Origin: Tetracentron sinense
Taxonomy: Eukaryota > Streptophyta > Magnoliopsida > Trochodendrales > Trochodendraceae
NCBI GenBank assembly: GCA_015143295.1
Contig: CM026570.1
Coordinates: 9,076,047-9,140,046, forward strand
Direction of reading: 5' to 3'
Length of the DNA stretch: 64,000 nt
Of the stretch, positions 37,448-48,400 are shown one piece after another; the first letter of the stretch is position 1, and each line of letters opens with the position of its first letter. The notes beneath the pieces are model-generated. The model searched no databases. It worked only from the letters and a program-made list of their open reading frames with translations, and had not been told where the DNA came from. The position numbers and the translations under genes were made by a program.

Positions 37448-38620
37448 TTTTTGGTGACAATACAAGGTACTGCTGTGTATTTCAAATTTATAGATAAACC
37501 TCTGATCCGTTTTAGCTTGTTCTTCATTGATGGTAAATTTTTTTTGAGTGCCAAGTTTGTAGGGGCCGTTGCCCTCCTTGCCCATGGCTATACACTTTTA
37601 AATTAAATAATATAGTATAAAATTTAGTTTTTTTCCCCCAAAAAAGTTTGGCCCATGCTTATGCCCTATTAATTTAAATAATATGATATATATATATATA
37701 TATATTTTCTCACTCCAAAAGTTCAGTGGGGCCCATAGTTAGTAAATTCACATATTATATGCGAATTATGCACGAATAATACCTATAACGAATCATACGT
37801 ATAATTCATCCATATTAATCAAAGCTAGGTAAATTTTTTAAATAAGACGAATTATATGCGAATTATTCACGAATCATTCACGACTTATTCGCGAATAATA
37901 TATATATATATATACAAACCCGTAAGATAAATCTCAAATCTTTTTTCTTCTTTTTTGCACGCGCATGAAACTCTCTTTCTTTTGATTTCTTTCTTTTTCT
38001 CAATCTTTAACCTTAGTGCTTATCTCATTGGTCACAACGTCACTAATAGTCGTCAGCCACCAATTATGAAGCACTCATTGGCAATTACTTAGTCTTCTAA
38101 TTTTCTCTCGATCTCTCTCTCTCTCTATAAATCTTAAACCCTAACTACACAATCGTCACTTGTCACAGTGGCACAACCAATCGCCAGCAGTTGAGGACTG
38201 AGTATCCGACTTTATAGTATTGTCAACACCAGCAACTACCACTCTCCCTTCCAAAAGCGACTCTCTCTCTCTCAATCTCCAGTCTCCCTTTCACTTTCGA
38301 CTCTCTCTCTCTAATTTTCCAATTGCACTTCTTTTTTTCATTTTTTGTAATATGAACTACAAATTTAATGCATTCTCTTAGAAATTGTATATATTTAGAC
38401 GAATTTTTCAAAAAAATATTGAGTTTTGGCCTAAATTATACTCGAATTAATTTCATATCGTACTTTTGACGTTCTGCGTTTTTTTCGCAGAATTTTTAAT
38501 CGAACTATTGAACGCTTATTCCGAATTATACTTGAATAATTCCCCTACCGAATTTTTACTGTACGCCGAATTGCTAACTATGGTGGTGCCCTGACCTGGC
38601 TCTGCTCCTGTTAATCCTGT
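37448..38620. mobile_element. Remnant of a GGCGGAGCC hAT element split by another hAT-like element
   Basis: After the XS 3' UTR, 37540-37733 resembles the interior of the hAT family (GTTCAGTGGGGCC; compare 33690-33705). The matching right end CCTGGCTCTGCTCCTG occurs only after the 849-bp insertion that ends at 38582. The left terminus has not been found, so the outer element is probably truncated. Confidence 0.5.
37734..38582. mobile_element. hAT-like element with CATAGTTAG termini
   Basis: Termini CATAGTTAGTAAATTC and, complemented, CATAGTTAGCAATTCG are flanked by 8-bp repeats GTGGGGCC and GTGGTGCC (7 of 8 match). The subterminal parts are built of many CGAATTAT, ACGAATCAT and CGAATAAT motifs in both orientations. 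A CTCTCTCT-rich centre is present. There is no transposase. Confidence 0.7.
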
Positions 38621-38796
38621 GCGCCATACTAGTGATTGCCGTGCGGAATCTGAGAACAGTCCGATGCTGCTAACGTAAATTGAAGAAACGAGGACCTATA
38701 ATTGTGGATGTCCGGATCCCAAAAGTTTACTGTTTTGTATTTTGTTTATGCATTGAACCAGCAGGCACCGGCCATTACAGGATCCAGCTAGAACAA

Positions 38797-39200
38797 ATTT
38801 TTTTTTGGGTCAAAAAGGCAATTCTATTTAGGTAAACTTTCAGTACACAAAGGGAGGAGCGGGGCTGAAGCGCCCACCCGATCCTGGTAAGGAACAAAAA
38901 AGTAAGACGCTGAGAGAGCTTCACTCTCATTTAAAGCTTGCTGCGCCAAATTGTGAGCAAATGCATTTGCTTGTCTAAAAGTGAAGGTGAACATAATCAC
39001 CCCATTAAGATCCACAATTCGACGTATATCCTTGACGATTGGATGAATTTCAGCATGGCTTCCACAGAGAGGCCATTAAGGAGGTCGATTAGTTCTTTTG
39101 AGTCTAATTCGAACCGATTATGTTGCCAACCCCTGGTAATAGCTGCTTGGAGTCCCGATCTGATCGCTTTGAGAAGAACCTCCAAGACTAGAGGTTTTTT
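38797..39200 (-). pseudogene. 5'-truncated LINE, RNase H end
   Basis: The minus-strand translation gives MEVLLKAIRSGLQAAI, FELDSKELIDLLNG and, past a frame change, FTFRQANAFAHNLAQQAL. These are RNase H motifs with the DSKE acidic region and the closing R-x-x-N-x-x-A-H helix. A plus-strand T-run at about 38799-38808 marks the poly-A tail. Typical target-primed truncated insertion. Confidence 0.75.
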
Positions 39201-40140
39201 TTTTTGTTTTTTGATGGGTAAGACTAGTGTTTAGAAGATATGTAGCTCTAACAGTAGTTAAAGACCTTTGCTTAATAGTCGTCTAGAACTAAAGGGGATG
39301 TTAGACAACAGTTTGCTACAAGGCCATTTATATGGATTTCCCCGATCAGGATATTATGATTAGAGCAATAGTTCGCTCCACCGGCGAAATTGTTGCTCCT
39401 TGCTCTTACGAAACCACTTAAACTGCCGAACTCCAGTTAATCTTTTATAATCCCCGTGGTTAAATTTTTTTTTAATCTAAAATGAAATAAAAAATAGTTA
39501 AAAGAGAGACATGTGGCAAGAAAAGGGCCTCGAGACGCCCCTCATCGCATCACCGACTGAGGAGGTGATTATTTTCCTTACGATTAAATCGTTGTTTGAC
39601 CATCTCCCATGAAGGTGAACTATTAAAATGAGATTCACTTTAATCTATAATAGTATCACATCCACTTCTAGTAATCTTAAGTGTAGATATTAAGGATTGA
39701 GAGTGTGAATCTGGAACTGCAAATATATTTGCCAAACACCCAGGTGTTGCTACCTTTGTAATGGGAGAGATTTCTTGGATTGGCTTATCGAAAATATCGT
39801 GGATCCTGTTGTTACAATAAGCCTCACCAGTCACGACTCACGAGGGGTAGGGGTAATTGTGGGGATGCAAACCCCACTTTTCCGGCCTAGTTTGCTAGTG
39901 GGTTACGCTCAGTCCACTTTCCAGGCCTTTCGAGTTCTTTCTCTGGTTTACACTTTACAGTTATCGCCAAAACTTACTTTTAGTTTTAGTTTTAGCAACG
40001 TTATCGAACTCAAATTCATTTCGAGCTTATCCTAAACACTCCAGCTTATTCTAGCCTTTGGCTGTAGCTGTTGCGTTCACACGCCTCACTGCCACTGGTA
40101 AACTATACTCGAGGTACAAGAATCTTTTGTTTTTTTTCGG
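39201..40140. other. Intergenic, nothing recognised
   Basis: T-rich runs at 39196-39219 could belong to a second retroelement tail. Beyond that there is no coding or repeat structure that I can support. Confidence 0.4.
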
Positions 40141-40149
40141 TTTAAATAC

Positions 40150-40300
40150 CATGCGGAGCTCTGCATGTGCGGAGCTTCCTTTTTACACTGTTGAGGGGCA
40201 AATGTGTAATCAGGGGCAAATGTGTAATCATTGATAATTACACATTTACCCCTGGACAGTGTAAAAAGGGAGCTGCGCATGTGCGGAGCTCTTCATGAAA
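40150..40300. mobile_element. Short palindromic MITE
   Basis: GCATGTGCGGAGCTTCC and TTTTTACACTGT on the left are mirrored by ACAGTGTAAAAAGG and GCGCATGTGCGGAGCTC on the right. The middle has a direct repeat of GGGGCAAATGTGTAATCA and then its inverse. About 150 bp, non-coding. Confidence 0.65.
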
Positions 40301-40472
40301 ATTAATCTCTCCTTTTTTTAGCAATAAGTCCATTTTCCTTTTTTTTTTTTTTGGGGTAAGAGATAAGCGGTTAGGCCATGGTTATAACCAGACTCCTTTG
40401 GAGTTTGGTTAGACACAAAAGCCTTTTTTTAAATCTAGTAACAGATATAACTTTGGAGCCAAATCATCTCCG

Positions 40473-40825
40473 GTGATAACCGGATTTGGCAAATCTGGTT
40501 ATCACCCCTAGAGGTCACCACGTGTCTCCTTTGACACCCCTTAACCGTGGGTAAGCTTCACCCACCCCTAGGGTTCACCCACCCATTTTTTTTTTTTAAA
40601 TATTAATTCTTTTTTTAAAATTTAAAAACTGTTTTTAATATTAAAAAAACTCTAAAAACAGTTTTTTAATTTTAAAAAAAGAATTAATATTTTTTAAAAA
40701 AAAAACCAAAAATGGTTGGGTGAATCTTAGGGGTGGGTGAACCTTACCCATGGTTAAGGGGTGTCAAAGGAGATACGTGGCGACCTCTAGGGGTGATAAT
40801 CGGATTTGCCAAATCCGATTATCAC
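40473..40825. repeat. 353-bp palindrome (MITE)
   Basis: Arms pair around 40649 without net indels over at least 100 bp. GTGATAACCGGATTTGGCAA on the left mirrors the right end at 40806-40825. Inside come CCTAGAGGTC, CACGTG and TTAACCGTGGGTAAG on the left and the complements on the right. The centre is a run of A/T with self-complementary AAAACTGTTTTT. The inner part matches the hairpin at 13578-13778. Confidence 0.8.
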
Positions 40826-40913
40826 AATAGAGGAATTAACTCCTATAACTTTTAGAGTTAATATTTTTTTTTTGGAAAAAATACAAGGATGCATTGTTGA
40901 ACCCTAATGTTAT

Positions 40914-43366
40914 GTTTGGTTGCCAAGAAAATTGGTGAAAATATGGAAAAGAAAAGAAAAGTTTGAATTTCTAATATAAATTTTGGTTATGTATCGACTA
41001 ATTTTCTTTTCTTTTCTATATTTTCACTTATTTTCTCAACAACCAAATGTGAGCATGGATTTTTCGACCCACTTTCACATTTGTGGTTTGACTAAGAGTC
41101 GCCACCTATTCATTCTTAGGGATAGGTCCCGGATGGATTTGGATAAGGCAAATGGTCTATTAGAGTTAGGGTAAGCGGTTCGATTAAGTCCTGGGGAAGG
41201 TGTTAGGCACCCCAAGACCCCCATTTTGCAATGGTTACCTACTCCCTAAATTTAAGCCAAATTTAATCTCAATATTAATTAAAATGTCTAAATGTTTAAT
41301 CAAATGCTAATCCAAGAAAGAAAGAAAGCTAGATGGGCTAGGGTCGAACCCGGGTTGGGTTGCCTACGTACTCACATTGGGGTGAGATCAGACCGAGCGT
41401 AGTTCTGGCACATGAGCCCGTGCCAAGGCTAAGGGTGCGTGTGTGTGTGCATAAGGTGGTCAAGGGTCTAGCCTAGGGGCTAGGTTTAGTTGAACGGGTT
41501 GGTCAAGTGCAAGGTCTAGGTCTAACCGCGGTTAGAAGGGTGTTACCCATGGTTGAGTAGGCTAACCAAGATCTAGCAAGCATGTTTTTGGTCTTTTGGT
41601 ATTTTTAGATTTTTTTGGTATTTTGAGATTTTATAATGTTTTTGGTATTTTGAGATTTTATCATGTTTTTTTTTTTGGATTTTCATATAGGTGAGATTTT
41701 GGCAAACTTAACTAAAGTCAAATTTAATTCAAGAGAAAGGCTAAGGAAAAGTTAGGCTAAAAGATTATATTTAGGACATAAAGAGGGGTGTGCATTGTGA
41801 ATAGTAAATGATCTATTGCCAACACCTATTTTGATAATAAATCAAATACCATTGTCTTTGATATGATGTATTTTGGATTAAAGTCCTCTTTAAGTCCTTA
41901 GGTCCTTAAGTCATCATTTATCCATTCAAAATAGAACATGAAGAAAAAAGAAAGAAATGAAAAAGTGACAAGTGAAGAAAATGAAAACTCATCATCTTCT
42001 CTCTAATGTAGTCCCTTTACACCATTATGAATGATGTAATGAGATTCAACTATGAAAATTGGAGTGATGATGAGTTTCCCAAATGATTCTAGAAGAAGGA
42101 CTAGAATCAAAATGAAGAAACAAAATAAAAAAGAGAGGTATAGCTTTAGCTTCCACTCTCTATGGGCCTACCCATATCCACACTAGTGGGTACATATGAA
42201 AGAAAGAAATATTTACATGAGAGAAAAAAAAAGACATCTCCTTTCTTTTGAGGTGGGGTCCCTCTACACCATTAGATTGGTGTAGAGAGACCCAACTAAA
42301 CTTGAGAAAAGAAAGGTCTTCCCAAATTATTCTAGAAGAAGACTACAAATAAAAAAAAAGATATGAACTAAAGAAGAAGATAAAGAATAAAAGGAAGAGT
42401 GCCTACTCCTCCAAGACTACTTCTCCAATGCTCCAAGATTTGATGAGTTTTTAGAGTCCACAAAGGAAGAGAGTTAGTGAAAAACTCTAGGCTTTTACTC
42501 CTAGAATTCTCTACACACTCTAAACCTTGGCTTCTTCTAACTTTCTTCAAGGCTAAAAAGAAATAAAAGGGGTGAGAGGAGGAAGAGCTAGGGTTTCCAC
42601 TTGGGATTTTGGAGATGGAAGAAATGGCTTGTGAGGGTCTTGTATTTATAGAGGTTTCAAGGGGTTGTGGCAATTTGGTGATTAATAGAGGGTTGGGTGA
42701 GAAGAAGGGAGGTAATTGGTTGGTTAAAATTGATATGGTTGGTGATTGGGTAATCAAAAAGGTATGTACTTGATGAGAAGTGATTGGGTGGTCAAAAGGA
42801 GTGTAAGAGAATTAATTATTTTGTAAGAGGTGTAAGAATGAGTTGTAAGAGGTGTAAGGGAGTATGGGAGGTGATTGGTTAGTCAAAAAGGTGTGTACTT
42901 GGTGAGAGATGATTGGGTGGTCAAAAATGTGTGTAAACATAAAAATGGGGCTATTTGGGGTTTGAAGAAAAAATAAAAGGTCTTTTGTAGGAAAGTGGAA
43001 AGTGGACTTGGGTTAGTGGGTCTTGGATATGGGTTGAATGGATGTGGGTATGTGGACTAGACCTTATGGATCATGGGTTGTTAGTAGATGGGTCATGGGT
43101 TATGGTTATTGGACTTTAACTATGGCAATTGGGCTAGGGCTATGGTAATTAGGCTTTCACTAAAGCAATTGAGTTTTGCCTAAGACAATTGGGTAATTAG
43201 GCTTGGCTACTTGGGCTTGGGTAATGGAATTAAGTAATTGGGCTTGATTGAGTTGTTTGGGTACAAGTTTGGCCAAATGGGCTTGGGCTTGGGTAAACCT
43301 TGGAGCATTTGAAGAAGTGGGAAGAGGGATAGGGGGTGCAAAAATAGGGTGCTTACACCAAACATA
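40914..43366. mobile_element. MITE split by a solo LTR
   Basis: The left end TTATGTTTGGTTGCCAAG and the right end CAACAACCAAA plus CATA (43363-43366) are inverted repeats of the same family as 2855-5519 and 19918-20063. The LTR lies in the right terminus. Uninterrupted length would be about 140 bp. Confidence 0.65.
41048..43357 (-). mobile_element. Solo LTR, 2.3 kb, same family as 9582-12879
   Basis: Read on the minus strand it starts TGTAAGCACCC and ends GCTCACA. Identical 5-bp duplications CCAAA flank it (41043-41047 and 43358-43362). The conserved block at 41090-41450 (GAGTCGCCACCTATTCATTC, GGTGTTAGGCACC, GTTGCCTACGTACTCAC) is homologous to the 3' part of the other copy. It lacks most of the GC-rich, TTAACCATGG-rich interior, which accounts for the shorter length. 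No protein domain is present. Confidence 0.85.
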
Positions 43367-43739
43367 GGGGTTAGTGAATCGTAATCACAGTTAATGGTAT
43401 TAAAAAGGACACTTGTTGGCTCATGGGATGTAACCGGACTATGGAATCTCAATATAAACGTAGAGAACTCCAAGTCTCTTATTAATACTACAAATATTTT
43501 TTTCCCAAAATTTCAGCTGTGACATGAAAGTTTAAAACTTAGATGCAATCAATAGAAGGTACTTTTAAAATAAGTTTGTAAAAAATCAAACAGGATTTTG
43601 TAGAAATAACTTTCACTTCAATTCAGGATGTTAATAAATCAAGAGCTTTCCAAGCTCCTCATCAGAGAGACGCTTCCACCATTTTACCCTATCGCCAGTA
43701 TTTTGCCATGTCTTCACTATGAGGAAACCGTAGCCCTAT

Positions 43740-44330
43740 ATTACTTTTCGGATAAATGGTAAACAAACACAATACACACAGTTGGCCAACACACACGAGC
43801 TTATGAGACATGGGTCCAACACTTTACACAAGGGCCTATCTTTTGTAAAGGGGGAAGAGTCTTAAAATCTACAAGGGGAGGACATTAGTTACCGATGTGG
43901 GATTAAGAGGATGAACCCCAGCTCATCCAACGGGTGAATATAGTACTTTTGATTTTTTTTTTTGGGTAAATGATAAACACACAGTAGGCCAACACACACT
44001 CGGGCTTATGAGCCTTGGGTTCAACACATCATTATAAAAGGGCCTATCTCTTGTAAAAAAGGAAGAGTCTTATAAGCCATAAAAGGAGGACATCGGTTAG
44101 CGATATAGGATTAAAGGGGTGAAAGTGTTATACTCACCATTTGGACAGGCTGAGTTCACTGCTTCAGTCCCACATTGGTAAGCGATGTCTTTCCCTTCTG
44201 ACTTATAAGGCTCCTCCGTCTTTACAAGAGATGGGTCTTTTGTAAAGATGTGCTGGAACCCAAGTCTCATAAGCCTATGCGTATGTTAGCCTACTATATA
44301 TTGTGAGTGTTCACCATTTACCAAAAAAAA
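43740..44330. mobile_element. Repeat with two direct and one inverted copy
   Basis: A unit of about 160 bp (AAATGGTAAAC..., GGCCAACACACAC, GAGCTTATGAGAC, GGGCCTATCT) occurs at about 43755 and, with changes, at about 43965. It appears inverted at about 44165-44330 (CTTATAAGGCTCCTCCGTC, CCCAAGTCTCATAAGCC, TTCACCATTTACC). Non-coding; superfamily unknown. Confidence 0.6.
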
Positions 44331-44493
44331 AAATTACCCTTCGGATATGGCAACGGATTTACTCCGTGGTAAGAAAATCAGGCTTAGTCTCTAGCTACCA
44401 CGTAGAGAGAAATTGAGGAAAATTAGAAAAATTATACAACCTTTTGATATTTTGATTTTTCACCAATTTTTATCATGCAATTTCTCTCCGGCC

Positions 44494-44945
44494 TCGGATT
44501 CTCTCTAGCAAATGCCAGAAAAGTGGTCTCGACTACAATGTGTGCAATGTGGTGGAGAAGTCATTTCATTGTCTCTCATGATTCTGACTTCTGTACAAAT
44601 TATGCGACATGTGACGAAACTATAGTGAAAAAAATGGGAAGAGATATCAAGTGGAGAGAAATCAAAATCATGAGAGAAAATGAAAGATATTGGATGCCTC
44701 GGGCGTCCATTCATCATGTGCCGTGTTGATAAAAAGGGGAGAGACATCAGCTGTGGAGGATTAAAAACAAGGGAAGAGAAAATGAAATGACTTCCCCCTA
44801 ATTTTAGCTCAAGATGCCCATGTTGAATATGTTGAATAGACTCCGCTGAGCCTCAGCGGTGCATCGAAATTGCAATTGCTTCTCCCTTTGTTATCGCCAC
44901 ATGTCACATAACCACTTTTCTGGTATTTGCCAAGAGAAACCGAGG
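44494..44945. mobile_element. Palindromic MITE upstream of FRL4
   Basis: TTCTCTCTAGCAAATGCCAG and AAAAGTGGT at the left are mirrored at about 44909-44938 (ACCACTTTTCTGGTATTTGC). Internal GAAGTCATTTCAT boxes connect it to the element pair at 13889-14440. It ends about 480 bp before the FRL4 start codon. Confidence 0.6.
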
Positions 44946-45427
44946 TCTTTCTCTCTCACGTGTCCACGCATTTCTCTAACGTGTCCACAGGAGAAATTAG
45001 GGCCGGCCGGCCGAGTGTCTTACAAACTCTGCCTTCTGTCAGACTAAATCCGTTGCTTTCGGATAATGCTTAGCACGCGATTATAAAGAAAGTTGTCAGA
45101 TACACACTCGCGGTGCAAGACCAGGTGTCATATATTGCAAGAAAGTCGATAAGCACTCGCTATAAAAGCAAGTACCGCTAGAATTTCCCATGTTCCTTCA
45201 CTCAGCTTTTGTAGACCGGCACACCAGCTTTCGAAAGACGCCAACAAAACGTGTAATCCATACATTCGTCCACGTCAGCACACTAGTTTGTCCTCCGTCT
45301 TGCTTTATCGCCAGCCAACCCTCCACACACTTACCAGTCAGTCTACCAGCTCCTTTTTTTATCAAACCCTGATTTCCATTTCTAGGGTTTCTCTTTTTTT
45401 CTTCTCTTGCAGAGTTGCAGAGAAACA

Positions 45428-48400
45428 ATGGGGACGATCGCCGTTCCAGGCGAGATGTCTCAGACGAGCTTCGAAGAATTTCAGAGGCAGACTTCTCTCA
45501 TGGCGAGCTGTACTCTGTTATGGCAAGAGCTCTCTGATCATTTCTCTTCTTTAGAGCAAGATCTACTCAAGAAATCCCAAGCTTTGAAGGATAAAGTCCA
45601 AACCCTAAATCACAAAACCAAGGAAACCCTAGATGTTTTGGTGAAGCGAGAAGTTACGATCGATGAAAATGTGGACCTCGCGCTTGTTAAAGTTGAAGAA
45701 CGAAGGGAGGCGGCGTTGATCGCCCTGGAGAAAGGAAGTGATGATGAAATTGGTGATAGTGAAGAGGGTTTGCTGTTGAAGCTGAGATCTTTCTGTACGA
45801 AGATGGATTCTGGGGGTTTTTGGAAGTTTGTGACTGCGAGGAAGAAGGAATTGGACTTGCTTCGAGCTCAGATCCCTTTGGCTTTGGCGGATTGTGTTGA
45901 TCCAGCTAAGTTTGTTTTGGAGGCGATTTCGGAGGTTTTCCCTGTTGATAAGAGGATCGAGAAGAGTGATCGGTCGAATGATTTGGGTTGGGCTTGTGTC
46001 GTGGTTCTGGAGTCGCTCATTCCGGTTGTGGCAGATCCGGTTCTTGGGAAATCGCGGCTTTTGGTGACTCCGAGAGTGAAGGGAAGGGCAAAGGAGATTG
46101 CGGAGGCTTGGAAGGAGAGTTTGGATCAACGTGGGGGAATTGAGAATGTGAAGACGCCAGATGTGCACACGTTTCTGCAGCACTTGTTAACATTCGGGAT
46201 TGTCTCGAAGGAGGATACCAATTTGTATCGGAAGCTCGTGGTTGGCTCAGCATGGCGGAAGCAGATGCCAAAGCTCGCTGTTTCACTCGGGCTGGGGGAT
46301 AAAATGGCTGGTATGTTCTTGGCTTCATATTTTCGCTCTAGGGTTAAAGTTTATGCATTCTTGTTTGAATTCTTCCGTCCTCAATGTTTAGTTTGTGATT
46401 AGGAGCCATATGCTAGTCCATTCTTCCTTGAATTCATCTTGTCAGTTTCTGTTGGAAAATTGCTTTTAGGTACCTCCTCAATAATCACTATTAAGTAGGA
46501 GTAGAGGTCCAAAGTCCTTGATTATATTTAGAACATGTGCCTGAGCTGAATGCAGTATATTGGGGAAATAGATTGAATTGTGGTAGGTGAATTAGGGTTC
46601 TTAACTTCCTCTTAAGTAGCAGGTTGCAGATCTAAACATGGAACCTTCTGAGCAGCGCTTGTCCTGTCAAACCAAGATCTTACATGTGGATAAAAATGAA
46701 GATCATTCCCTTCGGAAGAGTCTTAGTGATGACCCCATTGAACATACAATTATGACTTGTTTAGAGTTTTTTACTTTTTCATGTATCCTAAAAATAAAAA
46801 CGTTTTCTACATATTGCACTTTGAAAGTAACTTATGGAAGTACTTTTATCTAAACAAAACAAGTAGGGCTGCACCCAATCGGGCTTAGTTTGGCACGACC
46901 AAGCTGAGTTCAAGCTAAAATATCATGCTCGATCGAGCCGATTTGAGCTTGTAGTTGAGCTCGAAATTTAAAACAAGCCGACCTTGAGCCATGCCCTTTT
47001 TGATTCGGCTCTGCTCGTCTAAGCTCGGTTCATCTTGACATATAATATATTGTTAATAATATTACTATATTTTATATATAGTATAAATATAAGTACCCAA
47101 AGAAATCCTAACCCTAACTTAAAACGAAACCCCTCTGTCCGTTCTGCTCTACTCCTTTTGCTTTTGTTGCGACGTCGACCGGACCAACAATACACTTTCC
47201 CCAGAGAGAAGTGGGACTTCTCTATTATCTCAAAACACCATTTTGAGGTATGATCTTCTAATGGTGGTGTAAACGCCACCAATTAGGTGATCTTAAAGAA
47301 GTGAGAATCTTAGCTTGAAATCTGCATGTGAGGATATGGTAACAGCGATGTCTTTTTTGTTCATCTCTTGTTTGTGTTTTGTTAAACCTGAATGACCCAG
47401 GCATGCTTCTCTTCACCCTTTCTTTCATCACTTTAAGGGAGAAAAAAGGATTTTTCACCAATATCACTTCTTTGTTCACCAATATCACTTCTTTGTTTTG
47501 GAGAGTTTCTGCCCTAATCATCAATGGTTTGAAGAGATTTCCTTTATTTGCTTGAAATTGTGTTTGTAACTTTTAATTAAAGCTGTGCTTTTATAATTAA
47601 AAAACCCCAAACCTAACTGCCGAACTAGCATCCATTCCTACATGAATGTAGAAGCGAATTTTTCTCAAGGTTCTATGATGGTATCACTATCACCTGCCAA
47701 ATGTTCATAAGATAGTTCCTTACAACCTTCGGCTTGCAACAGATGGTAGTTGCCTCATTCTCGACATACTAGTTATGGAACTCGCAATTGCATGTCAATT
47801 AATCTTTTTTTTTTTCTGGTGGGGGTGGGGGGGAGTATCTTTTGACTCTTGCCTAGTTCCTTTGTGTTTGCCTTGAACACATTCCATCGTGAATCCCTAA
47901 TCAAAACTGAAGGAGTATCTTTTTTCTAATATTGTAATACGATGTATCGAAGCTCGAGCTGAGCTCGGCTCAAGCTTGATAAATCATAAAACCTATTTGA
48001 GCTGAGCTTTGAGCCTGGGCATTTGAGTTTGAATCGAGCTTGAGCTGAGCCAAGCCATACTTAAACCTATTCAAACCAAGCTCGAGCTCGGATCAGCTTG
48101 ACTCGAATACAGCCCTAACGACAAGTTAATCAAGTGGACACTAAAACTATAAGTGTGACTCCCCCATAAAATTAGTGGGAAATCTAAATTTCTTGTGATT
48201 GTAGTTGTACAACGTCATTTTTTAGGCGTATTGCCAAAATGTTGCAAAGCGTAAACCTCCTTAATGTTCATTCTATGAAGTGATCATTATGTTATGATTC
48301 TGTTGGGTTTCTCCTATATGAGATGTCTGTGTTGTCTTGTTTAGTAGGTTGTGTAGCTTTGAAATAATATTGGGCTGTTATGATACCTCTTTTATATTTT

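Noticed and set aside
45629..46328. Minus-strand open frames of 184 and 103 residues
   Set aside because: They are antisense shadows of FRL4 exon 1, which has family motifs and correct splicing.
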